64,000 nucleotides of DNA from an uncultured Planctomycetota bacterium (GCA_903928115.1 CAIYPP010000113.1:62001-126000), one strand, 5' to 3'; numbered from the stretch's first letter, positions 7,835-19,155 are shown. Numbers and translations are program-made. Notes: a model not told the origin generated them from the sequence alone.

Positions 7835-9250
7835 ATGAGCTTCCATGTCTACAACAGCCTCACGCGCCGTCTGGAGCCGTTCGTTCCGCTCGAGCCGGGC
7901 GTGGTGCGGATGTACAACTGCGGACCGACCGTCTACAACCGCCCGCACGTCGGCAACTACCGCGCGTTCCTCTTCGCCGACACGCTCCGCCGCTGGCTGG
8001 AGTACCGCGGACTCCGCGTCGAGCAGGTGATGAACATCACCGACGTCGGGCACCTGACCGACGACGGCGACGAGGGCGAGGACAAGCTCGAGAAGCAGGC
8101 CAAGAAGGAGAAGCTCGACCCGTGGGAGATCTCCCGCAAGGTCGCGGCGCAGTTCTTCGCCGACTTGAAGGCGCTCGGCATCCAGCCTGCGAAGGTCTAT
8201 CCCAAGGCCTCGGACCACATCCCCGAGATGGTCGAGATCATCGGTGGGCTGATCGCGATGGGGCACGCCTATGAGGTGGGCGGCAATGTCTACTTCGACG
8301 TGAAGAGCTTCCCTGCTTACGGACGCCTGTCCGGCAACCGCGTGGAGGAGCTCGACGCCGGCGCGCGAATCGCCGTGCGCGAGGACAAGCGCAACCCCGA
8401 GGACTTCGCGCTGTGGAAGAGCGATCCCGCTCACATCATGAAGTGGGAGACGCGCTTTGGACCGCACGGCTTCCCCGGCTGGCACATCGAGTGCTCCGCG
8501 ATGGCGCGCAAGCACCTCGGCGACCGCCTCGACATCCACACGGGGGGCGAAGACAACATCTTCCCGCACCACGAGTGTGAGATCGCGCAGTCGGAGTGCT
8601 TCACGGGCAAGCCGTTTGCGACGTACTGGATGCACTCGAAGTTCCTGCAGGTCGACGGCGGCAAGATGTCGAAGAGCCTCGGCAACACGTACACGCTCGA
8701 CGACGTCGCCGCGCGCGGTTACTCGCCCCGTCAGCTGCGCTTCGCGCTGATCCGCGGGCACTATCGCGCGCCGCTCAACTTCACGTGGGATGCGATGAAG
8801 GACGCGGCGAGCTCGCTCGAAAACCTCGACGATCTCGTGGTGCGCCTGCGTCGCGCGGCGAAGGGCGAGGCCGCGGCAGAGCCCGCGCTCGGCGCCGAGC
8901 TCGTGGCGAGCGCGCGCCGCGAGTTCGAGGCAGGCATGGACGAGGACCTCAACGTCAGCCGTGCGCTGCCGGGCTTGTCGGCGTTGCGCGCCGCGGTGCT
9001 CGAGAACAAGCTCGGCGCGGCGACCGCGAAGGACGCGCTCGACTTCGTGACGGCGGCGAACCGTGTGCTCGGCTGCATCGCGGTCGAGGAGGAGCTGCTT
9101 CCGGCCGACATCGAGGCGCTGATCGAGCGTCGTCAGGCCGCGCGCAAGTCGAAAGACTTCCAAGAGTCCGACCGCATCCGCGATCTCCTGCTCGCCCAAG
9201 GCATCGTGCTCGAAGACACGCCCAAGGGCGTCGTCTGGCGGCGCAAGTAG
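7835..9250 (+). CDS. cysS: Cysteinyl-tRNA synthetase
   Basis: A 471-residue class I tRNA synthetase that charges tRNA-Cys. The N-terminal CGPTVYNRPHVGNYR contains the zinc-binding Cys and the HIGH-equivalent HVGN (residues 38-41). GWHIECSAM and the HTGGEDNIFPHHECE stretch hold the remaining zinc ligands and cysteine pocket. KMSKSLGN is at about residue 276. The C-terminal helical domain ends with the usual segment rich in charged residues. Length matches the family (about 460-500). It is divergent from the kinase-ATPase gene; the next gene starts 51 nt downstream and is probably separate. Identification is secure. Confidence 0.97.
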   Translation: MSFHVYNSLTRRLEPFVPLEPGVVRMYNCGPTVYNRPHVGNYRAFLFADTLRRWLEYRGLRVEQVMNITDVGHLTDDGDEGEDKLEKQAKKEKLDPWEISRKVAAQFFADLKALGIQPAKVYPKASDHIPEMVEIIGGLIAMGHAYEVGGNVYFDVKSFPAYGRLSGNRVEELDAGARIAVREDKRNPEDFALWKSDPAHIMKWETRFGPHGFPGWHIECSAMARKHLGDRLDIHTGGEDNIFPHHECEIAQSECFTGKPFATYWMHSKFLQVDGGKMSKSLGNTYTLDDVAARGYSPRQLRFALIRGHYRAPLNFTWDAMKDAASSLENLDDLVVRLRRAAKGEAAAEPALGAELVASARREFEAGMDEDLNVSRALPGLSALRAAVLENKLGAATAKDALDFVTAANRVLGCIAVEEELLPADIEALIERRQAARKSKDFQESDRIRDLLLAQGIVLEDTPKGVVWRRK

Positions 9251-9301
9251 ACACATTTCGCTCGCCCGATCCCCCCAGCCCTGCTCTCAGGAACTTCTCC
9301 G

Positions 9302-10498
9302 ATGCTGCTCTCGCTGTTCGCCGCACTTCTTCTCGCTCCGTTGCCGCAGGACCGCGTCGACCTCAAGGACGGCAAGTCCGTCGAGGGCCGCGTCGTCGCC
9401 GAGCTCAAGGACTCGCTCGTCGTGCGCTCGAACAAGCACGATCGCACGATTGCGAGGGCGGAAGTCGCGACCGTGACGTCGCTCGAGCGCAGCCTCGCCG
9501 CGGTGCTCGAACACGACACGGGGAGCAGCGATGCCGCGGGCTGCGCTGCGCTTGCCGCGGAGTGTGAAGCAGCCGGACTCTCCGGCGAGGCGCGCAACTA
9601 CTGGCTGCGCACGCTGCTCGCAGATCCCGCCCACGCGGCCGCGCGCAAGGCTCTCGACGCCAAGCCGGTGAAGGACGACGTCACGCTGCACTTGGGGAAG
9701 CACGGGATGCACCTCTCGGCGCTGCGCGCGGGGAGCCTCAAGTGGAAGGAAGCCTACGAGCTTCCGACGACGCACTTCGTGCTCAAGACCGACCTGCCGC
9801 TCCCAAAGGCGCTGGATGTCGCGACCGCTCTCGAGCGCTTCCACGTGCGGTTCTACGCGCTGCTCGGCGAGCCGCTCGGCCTCTACATCTTCGACGAGCG
9901 CACGCTGCCCGAGATCCGCGTCTACTTCGAAGGCGCCGCCTACCCGACGCCGCCCGTGAAGGGGGAGCGCGTGTGGTTTTCGATGGGGGAGAACGCCCTG
10001 AACGTCGCCGCGGATGGCCAGCTCTCGCTGCCCGCCGTCGTAGGCGAGCTCTCGCGGCAGATGCTCTTTAGTGCGCTGCGTCGTGGCGTGGGACCGACCG
10101 CTCAGGTTCAGCCTTGGCTCACCGCCGGCCTCCGAGAGTATTTCGCACGCACCGCTCCGGAAAGCTTGGGCGGACCGCGGCCTGACACCGCGGCGGCGCT
10201 CGCGGCGGCCGCGCGTCAGCTCGCGGGCAAGGACGTCAAGCTCACGACGCTCTTCAACGCGCCGATGGCGGCGTTCTCGACCGACGCGAATCGGGCCGAC
10301 ATGTCGAACGCGGCCTGCACGCTGCTGCACTTCCTCGTGGCGGGTCGCGACGGGGCACTGCGCGACGGCTTCGGCCGCTACGTCAACGACGGCGCCAAGG
10401 GAAAGCTCTCGATGGCCTCGTTCAGTGAGCACCTCCAGCTCAAGCCCGAGGAGATCGAGGTGCAGTGGCGCGAGCATGTCGCGCAACTTGCGCGCTGA
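9302..10498 (+). CDS. Secreted protein of unknown function
   Basis: A 398-residue protein with a short hydrophobic signal peptide (MLLSLFAALLLAPLP). After it comes a small module, DRVDLKDGKSVEGRVVAELKDSLVV, of the kind often found at the N-terminus of secreted planctomycete proteins. The remainder has Leu/Ala-rich helices, with TAGLREYFA reminiscent of metallopeptidase-like DUF1570 proteins, but I see no HExxH, so no peptidase activity is claimed. The gene ends in VAQLAR-stop and the same six codons plus stop recur 25 nt later in another frame (see repeat). It converges on the radical SAM gene. Confidence 0.7.
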   Translation: MLLSLFAALLLAPLPQDRVDLKDGKSVEGRVVAELKDSLVVRSNKHDRTIARAEVATVTSLERSLAAVLEHDTGSSDAAGCAALAAECEAAGLSGEARNYWLRTLLADPAHAAARKALDAKPVKDDVTLHLGKHGMHLSALRAGSLKWKEAYELPTTHFVLKTDLPLPKALDVATALERFHVRFYALLGEPLGLYIFDERTLPEIRVYFEGAAYPTPPVKGERVWFSMGENALNVAADGQLSLPAVVGELSRQMLFSALRRGVGPTAQVQPWLTAGLREYFARTAPESLGGPRPDTAAALAAAARQLAGKDVKLTTLFNAPMAAFSTDANRADMSNAACTLLHFLVAGRDGALRDGFGRYVNDGAKGKLSMASFSEHLQLKPEEIEVQWREHVAQLAR

Positions 10499-10523
10499 CC
10501 AAGTCGCGCAGCTCGCGCGCTGA
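10478..10523. repeat. 21-nt tandem duplication at the gene end
   Basis: Copy 1 (10478-10498) and copy 2 (10503-10523) match at 19 of 21 bases. Both encode Val-Ala-Gln-Leu-Ala-Arg-stop in their own frames, and both base differences are synonymous (caa/cag, ctt/ctc). The offset of 25 nt shifts the frame by one. Confidence 0.8.
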
Positions 10524-10547
10524 TCGCGGCGCAGGCGCCCAGATTGT

Positions 10548-11588
10548 CTAGAAGAGCTCGCCCTGCTCCGCGCCGCGCGGACGGGCGGGCTTTTCGCCTT
10601 CGTGCACGCCTTCGAGGTGTTCGGTGGCGAGGCCTAAGCGGCGACAATGGATTCGGAAGAGCTGCTCGATCGCGTCGTAGCGCGGTCCATGTCCGCGCAT
10701 GCGCGCGCCGAAGTCGCGCAGGTTGAGCTCACCGCCGCGCATCTCGCGCAGCGCGTGGAGCACCTTGTCGGCGCGTCCTGGGTGCGTCGTGCGCAGCCGC
10801 TCCTCGAACACGGGTGCCACCTCGGCGGGGAGACGCAGCAGCACGAAGAAGGCTTGCGACGCTCCCGCCTCGCGGGCGCGCTCGAGCAACTCAGGTACGG
10901 CGGAGTCGTTGAGTCCAGGGATCACCGGCGAGAGCGAAATGCCCGTGCGAATCCCGGCCTCGGAGAGGCGACGCAGCGTCTCGAAGCGCTTCGCGGGCGT
11001 CGGCGCCCAAGGCTCGAGGGCCCGCGCGTCGTCGGGATCCGCGAAGGGGATCGTGAGCGCGACGTGCGCGCCCCCGCGACGTGCCATGCGCGCGAGGAGT
11101 TCGACATCGCGGCGGACGAGCGCGCCCTTCGTGAGGATGCCCACGGGATGGCGGAACTCGTCGCAGGCCTGGAGCGAGCGGAGCGTGAGCTCGTAGCTCG
11201 CCTCCAGCGGCTGGTAGCAATCCGTGACGCCTGAGAACGCGATCATCTCACGCCCGAGGCTCCAGCGCTTGGACGCGAGCTCGCGTCGCAGCACCTCGAC
11301 CACGTTGCGCTTGACGACGAGCTTGCTATCGAAGTCCGTGCCGGCGCCCCAGCCTAGGTATTGATGCGACGGACGCGCGTAGCAGTAGGCACAGGCGTGC
11401 TGGCAGCCGCGGTAGGGGTTGAAGCTGTAGCGGAAAGGAATGTCGGGGCTCGAGTTCTCCGAGATTGCGCTCGAGCACTCTTCTTCGAACACCTCGACCT
11501 GCACGTCGGGCGGCTCATCGAGCCACTCGACGCGGGTCGTCGCCCACGGGTTGGGCGGGTTCGCGATGCGGCGGGGAGCGCTCGTCAT
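10548..11588 (-). CDS. PA0069-family radical SAM protein (SplB-like)
   Basis: A 346-residue radical SAM enzyme with the cluster motif CQHACAYCYAR (CxxxCxxC at about residue 70) and preceding SFNPYRGCQ. This is the signature of the PA0069/spore-photoproduct-lyase-like family of unknown substrate. Downstream segments GILTKGALVRRDVELLARM and SLSPVIPGLND fit the barrel strands of the family. The ATG at 11588 overlaps the stop of the upstream lipoprotein gene (ATGA), so the frame upstream of MTSAPRR is not part of this protein. The two genes form an operon. Function within the family has not been settled to my knowledge. Confidence 0.85.
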   Translation of the reverse strand: MTSAPRRIANPPNPWATTRVEWLDEPPDVQVEVFEEECSSAISENSSPDIPFRYSFNPYRGCQHACAYCYARPSHQYLGWGAGTDFDSKLVVKRNVVEVLRRELASKRWSLGREMIAFSGVTDCYQPLEASYELTLRSLQACDEFRHPVGILTKGALVRRDVELLARMARRGGAHVALTIPFADPDDARALEPWAPTPAKRFETLRRLSEAGIRTGISLSPVIPGLNDSAVPELLERAREAGASQAFFVLLRLPAEVAPVFEERLRTTHPGRADKVLHALREMRGGELNLRDFGARMRGHGPRYDAIEQLFRIHCRRLGLATEHLEGVHEGEKPARPRGAEQGELF

Positions 11589-12196
11589 GGCCGCTTGGGG
11601 GACTCCACGAAGCGACAGCGGCTCGCGCGCATGCGCAACGCGGGAGGATCGATGCCCTCGACGAGCTCCTTGCCGCCGACGGTGAGCACGCCCGTCACCT
11701 CGACGCACACCTGCCGCAAGTATTCGGCCTTCGCGTCCGGCTCCATCTCGACGTGGATCCACTCGTCGAACGTCGGTGTCGCTCCGAAGCAGCACGCGGC
11801 GTTGTCGCGCACGAGCATGAACTCACGCACGTTCCGCTTCTCCATTCGGCCGGGAATCATCCAGCCGCGCAGCACGGCGGGCGCTCCGTCGAGCTCGCGC
11901 ACGCGCTCTGGGAAGCACGCGATCGGGAGCTCGCGACGCTCCGAAGCATCGAGCGCGGCGGCGATCGTCGCACGCTCGGCGTCGCTCATGCGCAGCGCCT
12001 CGAAGCCGTCTCTCGCGAGGCGCTCCGCGGGGGAGAGCCGCGGCGCAGAAGCTCGATTCTCCCGCGGCTCACTCGGCCCGGCGATCGGCTTTCCGCGCGG
12101 AGCTTCGACCTCGGGCGGCGCCTCGTCGGCGCAGGCCGCGAGCGTCAGCACGAGCAGTGCGACGCGCAAGATCGGGCAGAACGGGTGCACGCGCAC
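11585..12196 (-). CDS. Small lipoprotein, DUF3299-like
   Basis: A 203-residue protein. Starting at the GTG at 12196 gives a Sec signal with lipobox LTLAAC, so it is probably a lipid-anchored periplasmic protein. The conserved part GWMIPGRMEKRNVREFMLVR followed by AACCFG and IHVEM resembles DUF3299-type lipoproteins, where two Cys sit before a Phe-Gly. An alternative GTG two codons later (12190) is equally possible. The frame is open further upstream, but that part is the shadow of the S9 peptidase gene. The stop overlaps the radical SAM start by 4 bases. Function unknown. Confidence 0.65.
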   Translation of the reverse strand: MRVHPFCPILRVALLVLTLAACADEAPPEVEAPRGKPIAGPSEPRENRASAPRLSPAERLARDGFEALRMSDAERATIAAALDASERRELPIACFPERVRELDGAPAVLRGWMIPGRMEKRNVREFMLVRDNAACCFGATPTFDEWIHVEMEPDAKAEYLRQVCVEVTGVLTVGGKELVEGIDPPALRMRASRCRFVESPKRP

Positions 12197-12290
12197 AAAG
12201 TAACAGGGTGGGCTCGCTTGCGACGCTTCGCCGCGCGCGCCTACCATCTGCGGCTCCAAGTTCCGCCCGTTCCTTTGAGGAGGCCTCAAG

Positions 12291-14321
<2,031 letters not shown>

Positions 14322-14439
14322 CCGCGCGCGCGACTCGGGCTCCCGATGCGGGCTCCGCGCTCTCGGGTGCGGGGCCCGTGTCCTAGGTTTGCGTGGACGA
14401 TTTGACGTCGCCGGAGTCGGTTGGTCTCCTCTTGGCCCG

Positions 14440-14859
14440 ATGAAGTCCTCGAGCCGCCCGAAGTCCGTCGTCCGCCGCTATCTCGCGGCGCTGGCGCTCT
14501 TCGTACTCGGCTTCTGGGTGCAGGGTCTGCACTCCGCGCTGGAGAGCCACGAGGTTTGCGAGCACGGGGAGCTCGTCCACTCCGCGCACGCGGCGGAGCC
14601 TGCGCCCACGCGCTCTGCGCCGCTCGAGGACAACCACGCTCCGTGCGCCTCGGACCTCGGCGAGCACGACTCGGAGCACCACCACTGCGGCATCGCCACG
14701 GCGGTGCCTTTTTCCGAGCTGCCGTCGACTCCGCTGGCGCTCGCTCTGAGCGTGCCTGGGGCACCGCGGCCGTCGCTTTCCTGCGGCGAGCCGCGCGAGG
14801 ACTCGATTCCGCGATTCTTGTTGGCGCCGCATCACTCGCCACCGTTCGTCGTTTCGTGA
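14440..14859 (+). CDS. His/Cys-rich membrane-anchored protein, possibly metal-related
   Basis: A 139-residue protein with one hydrophobic N-terminal segment (about residues 14-31), then HEVCEHGELVHSAH and HHHCG clusters in the exported part. His/Cys spacing of this kind suggests metal binding, and similar proteins are found near metal uptake genes in proteobacteria; this is inference. The start ATG at 14440 removes 17 residues of unlikely sequence from the open frame. It lies 132 nt upstream of an ECF sigma factor on the same strand, so the pair may form a sensor/regulator unit. No enzymatic motif. Confidence 0.55.
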   Translation: MKSSSRPKSVVRRYLAALALFVLGFWVQGLHSALESHEVCEHGELVHSAHAAEPAPTRSAPLEDNHAPCASDLGEHDSEHHHCGIATAVPFSELPSTPLALALSVPGAPRPSLSCGEPREDSIPRFLLAPHHSPPFVVS

Positions 14860-14991
14860 CAGAGCCCGCGCCCGGCCGAGCCTTTGGCCTCGGGTGCTCC
14901 TTCGCCGTTGCGCACGCGCCTCGGCTGCTCTCCCAAGTGCTGCGCAGAGCCACTGCGTACGCCGCCGCGCCTCTTCTCTCTTGCGCTGGCC

Positions 14992-15582
14992 ATGGACTCG
15001 ATCCACGAACACGAATTCCGGAATGAAACTTCCGCGGACTCCGCGGACCACCCTGTGGCGCTCGCCGAGCGCCACGTCCCGCGCTTGCTCTCCGTCGCCC
15101 GCAGCATCTTGGGCTGCGAGCACCTCGCGTGGGACGCCGTGCAGGACGCGCTGGTGTGCCTGTGGCACGAGCCCTGCGCGCCTGCGGACCTCTGTGGCTG
15201 GCTGGTGCGGACCACCGTCCACCGCAGCTTGCACCACGCCCGCTCGCGCGCCCGCCGAGCGCGACACGAGGACCTCGCCTGGCGGGACCGCCTCGCTCTC
15301 GCAGCCGAGGACGTCGCGCAGGTCGTCGCGGCCGCGGACCTCGAGCAGCGCATCCTTGCCGCGATCGACGCGCTTCCTGCGAGCTTCCGCGAGCCCTTCC
15401 GTCTGCGCGAGCTCGACGGCCTCGACTACGCCGAGATCGCCGCCAAGCTCTCCCTGCCGCCCGGCACGGTGCGCTCGCGCATTCACCGCGCGAAGGGGCT
15501 CTTGCGCTCCTCCCTCGCCGAGCTGCTGCACGACCCCGCCGTCTGCCGCCTCTGCCGCGACGGGCTCGAGCACGGGGCCTGA
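14992..15582 (+). CDS. ECF RNA polymerase sigma factor
   Basis: A 196-residue extracytoplasmic-function sigma factor. Region 2 covers about residues 20-85 (HLAWDAVQDALVCLW at the DAVQD motif) and region 4 about 115-175, with the helix-turn-helix YAEIAAKLSLPPGTVRSRIH. The C-terminus carries a short CRLC motif. No anti-sigma gene is adjacent unless the His/Cys-rich protein upstream plays that part. I chose MDSIHEHEF as start because earlier in-frame residues do not look like protein. Confidence 0.85.
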   Translation: MDSIHEHEFRNETSADSADHPVALAERHVPRLLSVARSILGCEHLAWDAVQDALVCLWHEPCAPADLCGWLVRTTVHRSLHHARSRARRARHEDLAWRDRLALAAEDVAQVVAAADLEQRILAAIDALPASFREPFRLRELDGLDYAEIAAKLSLPPGTVRSRIHRAKGLLRSSLAELLHDPAVCRLCRDGLEHGA

Positions 15583-15601
15583 TCCGCGCGCGGCTTGGCG
15601 C

Positions 15602-15607
15602 TACACT
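15602..15607 (+). promoter_or_regulatory. -10-like TACACT before the YgiQ gene
   Basis: TACACT lies 48 nt upstream of the ATG at 15656. Same hexamer as before cysS and the Kdo-kinase gene, but with a conventional leader. Confidence 0.35.
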
Positions 15608-15655
15608 GTTCGGCCCACGGTCCGCGCGGCGGTTCGCCACGGCCCCTGGTCCACG

Positions 15656-17560
15656 ATGAAAAACGCACCGAAGGGCGCTCCGCGCGCGAAGTTCCTGCCC
15701 CGCACGGTCGAGCAGATGCGCGAGCGCGGCTGGGACGAGCTCGATATTCTCCTCGTCACGGGCGACGCCTACGTCGATCACCCGTCCTTTGGCGTGCCTG
15801 CGATCGGGCGCCTCTTGGAGAAGCGCGGCTACCGCGTCGGCATCCTCGACGTGCCCGAGGCCGAGCCCGATGGCTCAGGCTGGAAGCGCCTTCCCAAGCC
15901 GAGGCTGTGGGTGGGCGTGAGCGCGGGGACCATCGACTCGATGGTCACGAACTACACCGCTTCGAAGAAGCTGCGTCGGCAGGACGTGTACCGTCCGGGC
16001 GGAAAGCCGGGGCGACCGAACCGCGCGACCATCGCGTATACGGCGCAGGTGCGCCACCACTTCCCTGGCGTGCCGGTCATCGTCGGCGGGCTGGAGGCGG
16101 GGCCGCGGCGGCTGGCGTACTACGACTACTGGGAGGACAAGCTCCGCCGCTCGATCCTCGTCGATAGCAAGGCGGACCTGCTCGTGTGGGGCATGGGGGA
16201 GCGCACGGCCGTCGAGGTCTCCGAGCGCATCGCGCGCGGCGAGTCGCTGCGTGGCATGGCGAACACGTGCGAGCTCGTGAAGCCCGACGAAGTGCCTGCG
16301 GACGCGCGCGTGGTGCCTTCGTTCGAGGAGATGCTCGCCGACGTCGACTTGCAGATCGACCTCTTCAACGCCGTGCGCGAGGAGAATCGGCCGGACGGCA
16401 AGGTGATCGCGCAGCGCCACGGCGCGCGCGTCGTGCTGCAGCACCCGCCGCTCGTCCCCTCGACGCAGCAGGAAGTCGACGAGTACTACGACCTGCCCTA
16501 CACGCGCGAATGGCACCCCGACCACACGGCGGCGGGCGGCGTTCCCGCCCTCGAGCCCGTGCGCTGGTCGATCAACACGCACCGCGGCTGCCTTGCGGAC
16601 TGCACCTTCTGCTCGATCACGTTCCATCAAGGGCGCACGATCCAGTCGCGCTCCGTGGAGAGCGTCCTGCGTGAGGCGGCGTCGCTCTCCGGGATGCACG
16701 ACTTCCGCGGCACGATCACCGACGTCGGCGGTCCGACCGCGAACATGTGGGGCATGGGCTGCAAGCTGCTCGAGGCGGGCAAGGGCTGCCTCGATCGCGA
16801 CTGCCTCTCGCCGGACGTGTGTCCCGCGCTGCGCGTCGACACGGCAAGCGAGGGCTACCGCAGGCTTCTCTCGCTCGTCTCGCGCACCAAGGGCGTGAAG
16901 CACACGTTCGTGAGCTCCGGGATTCGCTACGACATGCTCCGCAGCACGAAGTCGCAGACGGAGGGCGAGCTCCTGCCGCTGCATCGCCAGCTCGTCGAGC
17001 AGCACACCTCCGGTCGCATGAAGCTCGCACCCGAGCATGCGTCGCCCGACGTGCTCAAGCTGATGAACAAGCCCGGCTTCGAGGTCTACGAGCGCTACGA
17101 GGAGGACTACAAGGCGACCTGCGAGGAGCTCGGCAAGGACCAGCACCTCGTCAACTACTTCATCGTCGGGCACCCAGGCACGACCATGAAGGACGCGGTC
17201 GTCCTGTTCGAGCGCCTGCTCGAGCGGCACTACAGCCCCGAACAGGTGCAGGAGTTCATCCCGCTGCCGATGACGCGCGCTTGCGTGCAGTACACGACCG
17301 GGAAAGACCCGATCACGCGCGCGGAGCTCTACGTTCCCAAGGGCGGACGCGAGCGGCGGCTCCAAAAGGCGCTGGTGCGCTGGAAGGATCCGGACAATCG
17401 CAAGCTCGTGCTCGAGGCGCTGCACGAGGCGGGGCGCGAGGACTTGGTCGAGCCGTTCCTGCGCGCGCTCAAGCGCGGTGGTCCGCCGCGGCGCGACTTC
17501 GCGCGCAAGGCCGCTCCGAGCGACGACGAGTCGGGCGACGATCTCGACACCTGCGGCTAG
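15656..17560 (+). CDS. ygiQ: YgiQ family (UPF0313) radical SAM protein
   Basis: A 634-residue protein of the YgiQ family. The N-terminus has FLPRTVEQMRERGWDELDIL and TGDAYVDHPSFG, characteristic of this group. The radical SAM site is CLADCTFCSITFHQGRTIQS (CxxxCxxC at about residue 320), which also carries the family signature after the cluster. Further conserved stretches are GGPTANMWG, CLSPDVCPALR, the substrate-side LAPEHAS and VNYFIVGHPGT. Length is a little below the E. coli protein (about 739 residues) because the C-terminal tail is shorter. The biochemical reaction of YgiQ is not known. Start ATG follows TACACT by 48 nt. Single gene. Confidence 0.92.
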   Translation: MKNAPKGAPRAKFLPRTVEQMRERGWDELDILLVTGDAYVDHPSFGVPAIGRLLEKRGYRVGILDVPEAEPDGSGWKRLPKPRLWVGVSAGTIDSMVTNYTASKKLRRQDVYRPGGKPGRPNRATIAYTAQVRHHFPGVPVIVGGLEAGPRRLAYYDYWEDKLRRSILVDSKADLLVWGMGERTAVEVSERIARGESLRGMANTCELVKPDEVPADARVVPSFEEMLADVDLQIDLFNAVREENRPDGKVIAQRHGARVVLQHPPLVPSTQQEVDEYYDLPYTREWHPDHTAAGGVPALEPVRWSINTHRGCLADCTFCSITFHQGRTIQSRSVESVLREAASLSGMHDFRGTITDVGGPTANMWGMGCKLLEAGKGCLDRDCLSPDVCPALRVDTASEGYRRLLSLVSRTKGVKHTFVSSGIRYDMLRSTKSQTEGELLPLHRQLVEQHTSGRMKLAPEHASPDVLKLMNKPGFEVYERYEEDYKATCEELGKDQHLVNYFIVGHPGTTMKDAVVLFERLLERHYSPEQVQEFIPLPMTRACVQYTTGKDPITRAELYVPKGGRERRLQKALVRWKDPDNRKLVLEALHEAGREDLVEPFLRALKRGGPPRRDFARKAAPSDDESGDDLDTCG

Positions 17561-17589
17561 CGGGCGTCGCGGGTGCCGTGAGGCGCTGC

Positions 17590-17595
17590 TAGCAT
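17590..17595 (+). promoter_or_regulatory. -10-like TAGCAT, 9 nt before start
   Basis: TAGCAT lies 9 nt upstream of the ATG at 17605. A purine-rich GCGGAG also precedes the ATG, so either leaderless or normal initiation is possible. Confidence 0.3.
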
Positions 17596-17604
17596 CGAGC
17601 GGAG

Positions 17605-19155
17605 ATGGCGAGCGAGCGCTCTCGCGAGTTCGATGGATTTCCGCGGGGCCGCGTCGGCTGGTGGATCGTCGTGCTCGCGCTCTTGTGCTTGGGCGCGACG
17701 CGCGCGAGCGGGGCTTGGTACAGCTACGGTCTCGACGGATACGCGGACGAGCCCGAGGTCGTCGACCCTGCGCTGCGTGCGGCGAAGGGCGACCTGCGGC
17801 CGGAACGCTTCCTCTATCCGGGGTGGACGTCGTACACGATCGGCGCGACCTACAAGGTGCTCGATGTCTTCGGGTACGGCGGTGAGGCGGGCTTTCTGAC
17901 GCCGGAGCCGACGCCCGATCACTTCGTGGTCGCGCGCTTGGTCGTGTTCGCCACCGCGCTCGCGTCGGCGCTCGTCGCTGGGCTCGTCGCGCGCCGCCTG
18001 TTCGGACCTTGGGCCGGCGTCGTGGCCTGCGCCCTGCTCCTCGTGAGTCCTGAGTTCACGAGCATGAGCTACGTCGTGCAGGTGAACACGCCGGCGAGCC
18101 TGTGGACTGCGCTCGCGATTTTCTTCAGCGCGCGGATCTACCTCGATGGGCGTCGCGCGCGCGACTACGTGCTTGCGGGGATCTGCGCGGGCTTCGCTGT
18201 CGGCTGCAAGTACAACTCGTATCCCGCGGCGCTTCCGATCCTGATCGCCCACGCGTTCGCGCCGCGCGCGGACGGACGCTGGCGGCACGGCGGGTTCGTC
18301 GTCGCGGGCGCGCTCGTGCCGCTCGCGTTCGCACTGACCACGCCCTACGCGTTCCTCGACTTCGAGCGCTTCCTCGAGTCCGTGCGCTTCTTGAACAGCG
18401 TGTATCAGGACCAGCACTGGCCGCTGCACACGAGCACGTCGAGCGGCAGCTGGCTCAACTACCTCGATCGGATTTGGCGCTCCGGCTGGCCGTTCGAGCT
18501 GTCGCTCGCGGCGCTCTCAGGCCTCGTCGTGGCGTGCGTGAGCGACTGGCGCCGCCCCGCGCTCGTGCTCTCGGCCGCGCTCGCCAATCTCCTCTTCTTG
18601 GGCTTCTACAAGGTCTACTTCTTGCGTCACCTGCTGCCGGCGATCCCTCCGCTGGCGATGCTCTCGGGCGCGTTCGTGCAGCGCGTGGTCGACGGCGTCG
18701 ACCGCGAGCGTGCTCGGCGCAAGCTCGCCACGGCTGCGGCGACGGCGCTCGTGCTGCTCTTGGGCTTCCGCGCCTTCGAGGAGACGCAGGGCAAGCTCGC
18801 TGGCAAGACCAAGGTCGACTCGCGCCAAGCCGCGCTGGAGTGGATCGAGCGCCACATCCCCAAGGGGGCACGCATCGCCTGCGAGGAACGAGCGCCGAAG
18901 CTCGAGGGCTACGAGCTCGTGCAGGCGCGCTCGATCGCGGCGCCCACGGATCGTACGGCCGAGATCGAGGCGCAGGCCGACTGGGTGGTCGTGACGCTGA
19001 TGAGCGAGCGGCTGATCGAGCGCGACCCGGCGTGGGCGGGCGCGCGCGAGGTGTATGCGAAGTTCGCGGAGCGCCACGAGCTTGCTGCGGAGTTCCTGGG
19101 CCGCGGCGTCGACTACGCAGGGCGGGACATTCGCATCTTCCGCGTCCGGCGCTGA
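17605..19155 (+). CDS. GT-C glycosyltransferase-like membrane protein (PMT/GT39-like)
   Basis: A 516-residue integral membrane protein with about ten hydrophobic helices. The first luminal loop carries YADEPEVVDPALRA with the acidic pair Asp-Glu expected for GT-C enzymes, followed by LYPGWTSY. The sequence continues through glycine/alanine-rich helices and ends in a soluble C-terminal domain of about 130 residues. GT-C enzymes move a sugar from a polyprenyl phosphate to proteins or lipids on the outer face of the membrane. Donor and acceptor are unknown. It converges on the EF-P-like gene. Confidence 0.72.
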   Translation: MASERSREFDGFPRGRVGWWIVVLALLCLGATRASGAWYSYGLDGYADEPEVVDPALRAAKGDLRPERFLYPGWTSYTIGATYKVLDVFGYGGEAGFLTPEPTPDHFVVARLVVFATALASALVAGLVARRLFGPWAGVVACALLLVSPEFTSMSYVVQVNTPASLWTALAIFFSARIYLDGRRARDYVLAGICAGFAVGCKYNSYPAALPILIAHAFAPRADGRWRHGGFVVAGALVPLAFALTTPYAFLDFERFLESVRFLNSVYQDQHWPLHTSTSSGSWLNYLDRIWRSGWPFELSLAALSGLVVACVSDWRRPALVLSAALANLLFLGFYKVYFLRHLLPAIPPLAMLSGAFVQRVVDGVDRERARRKLATAAATALVLLLGFRAFEETQGKLAGKTKVDSRQAALEWIERHIPKGARIACEERAPKLEGYELVQARSIAAPTDRTAEIEAQADWVVVTLMSERLIERDPAWAGAREVYAKFAERHELAAEFLGRGVDYAGRDIRIFRVRR

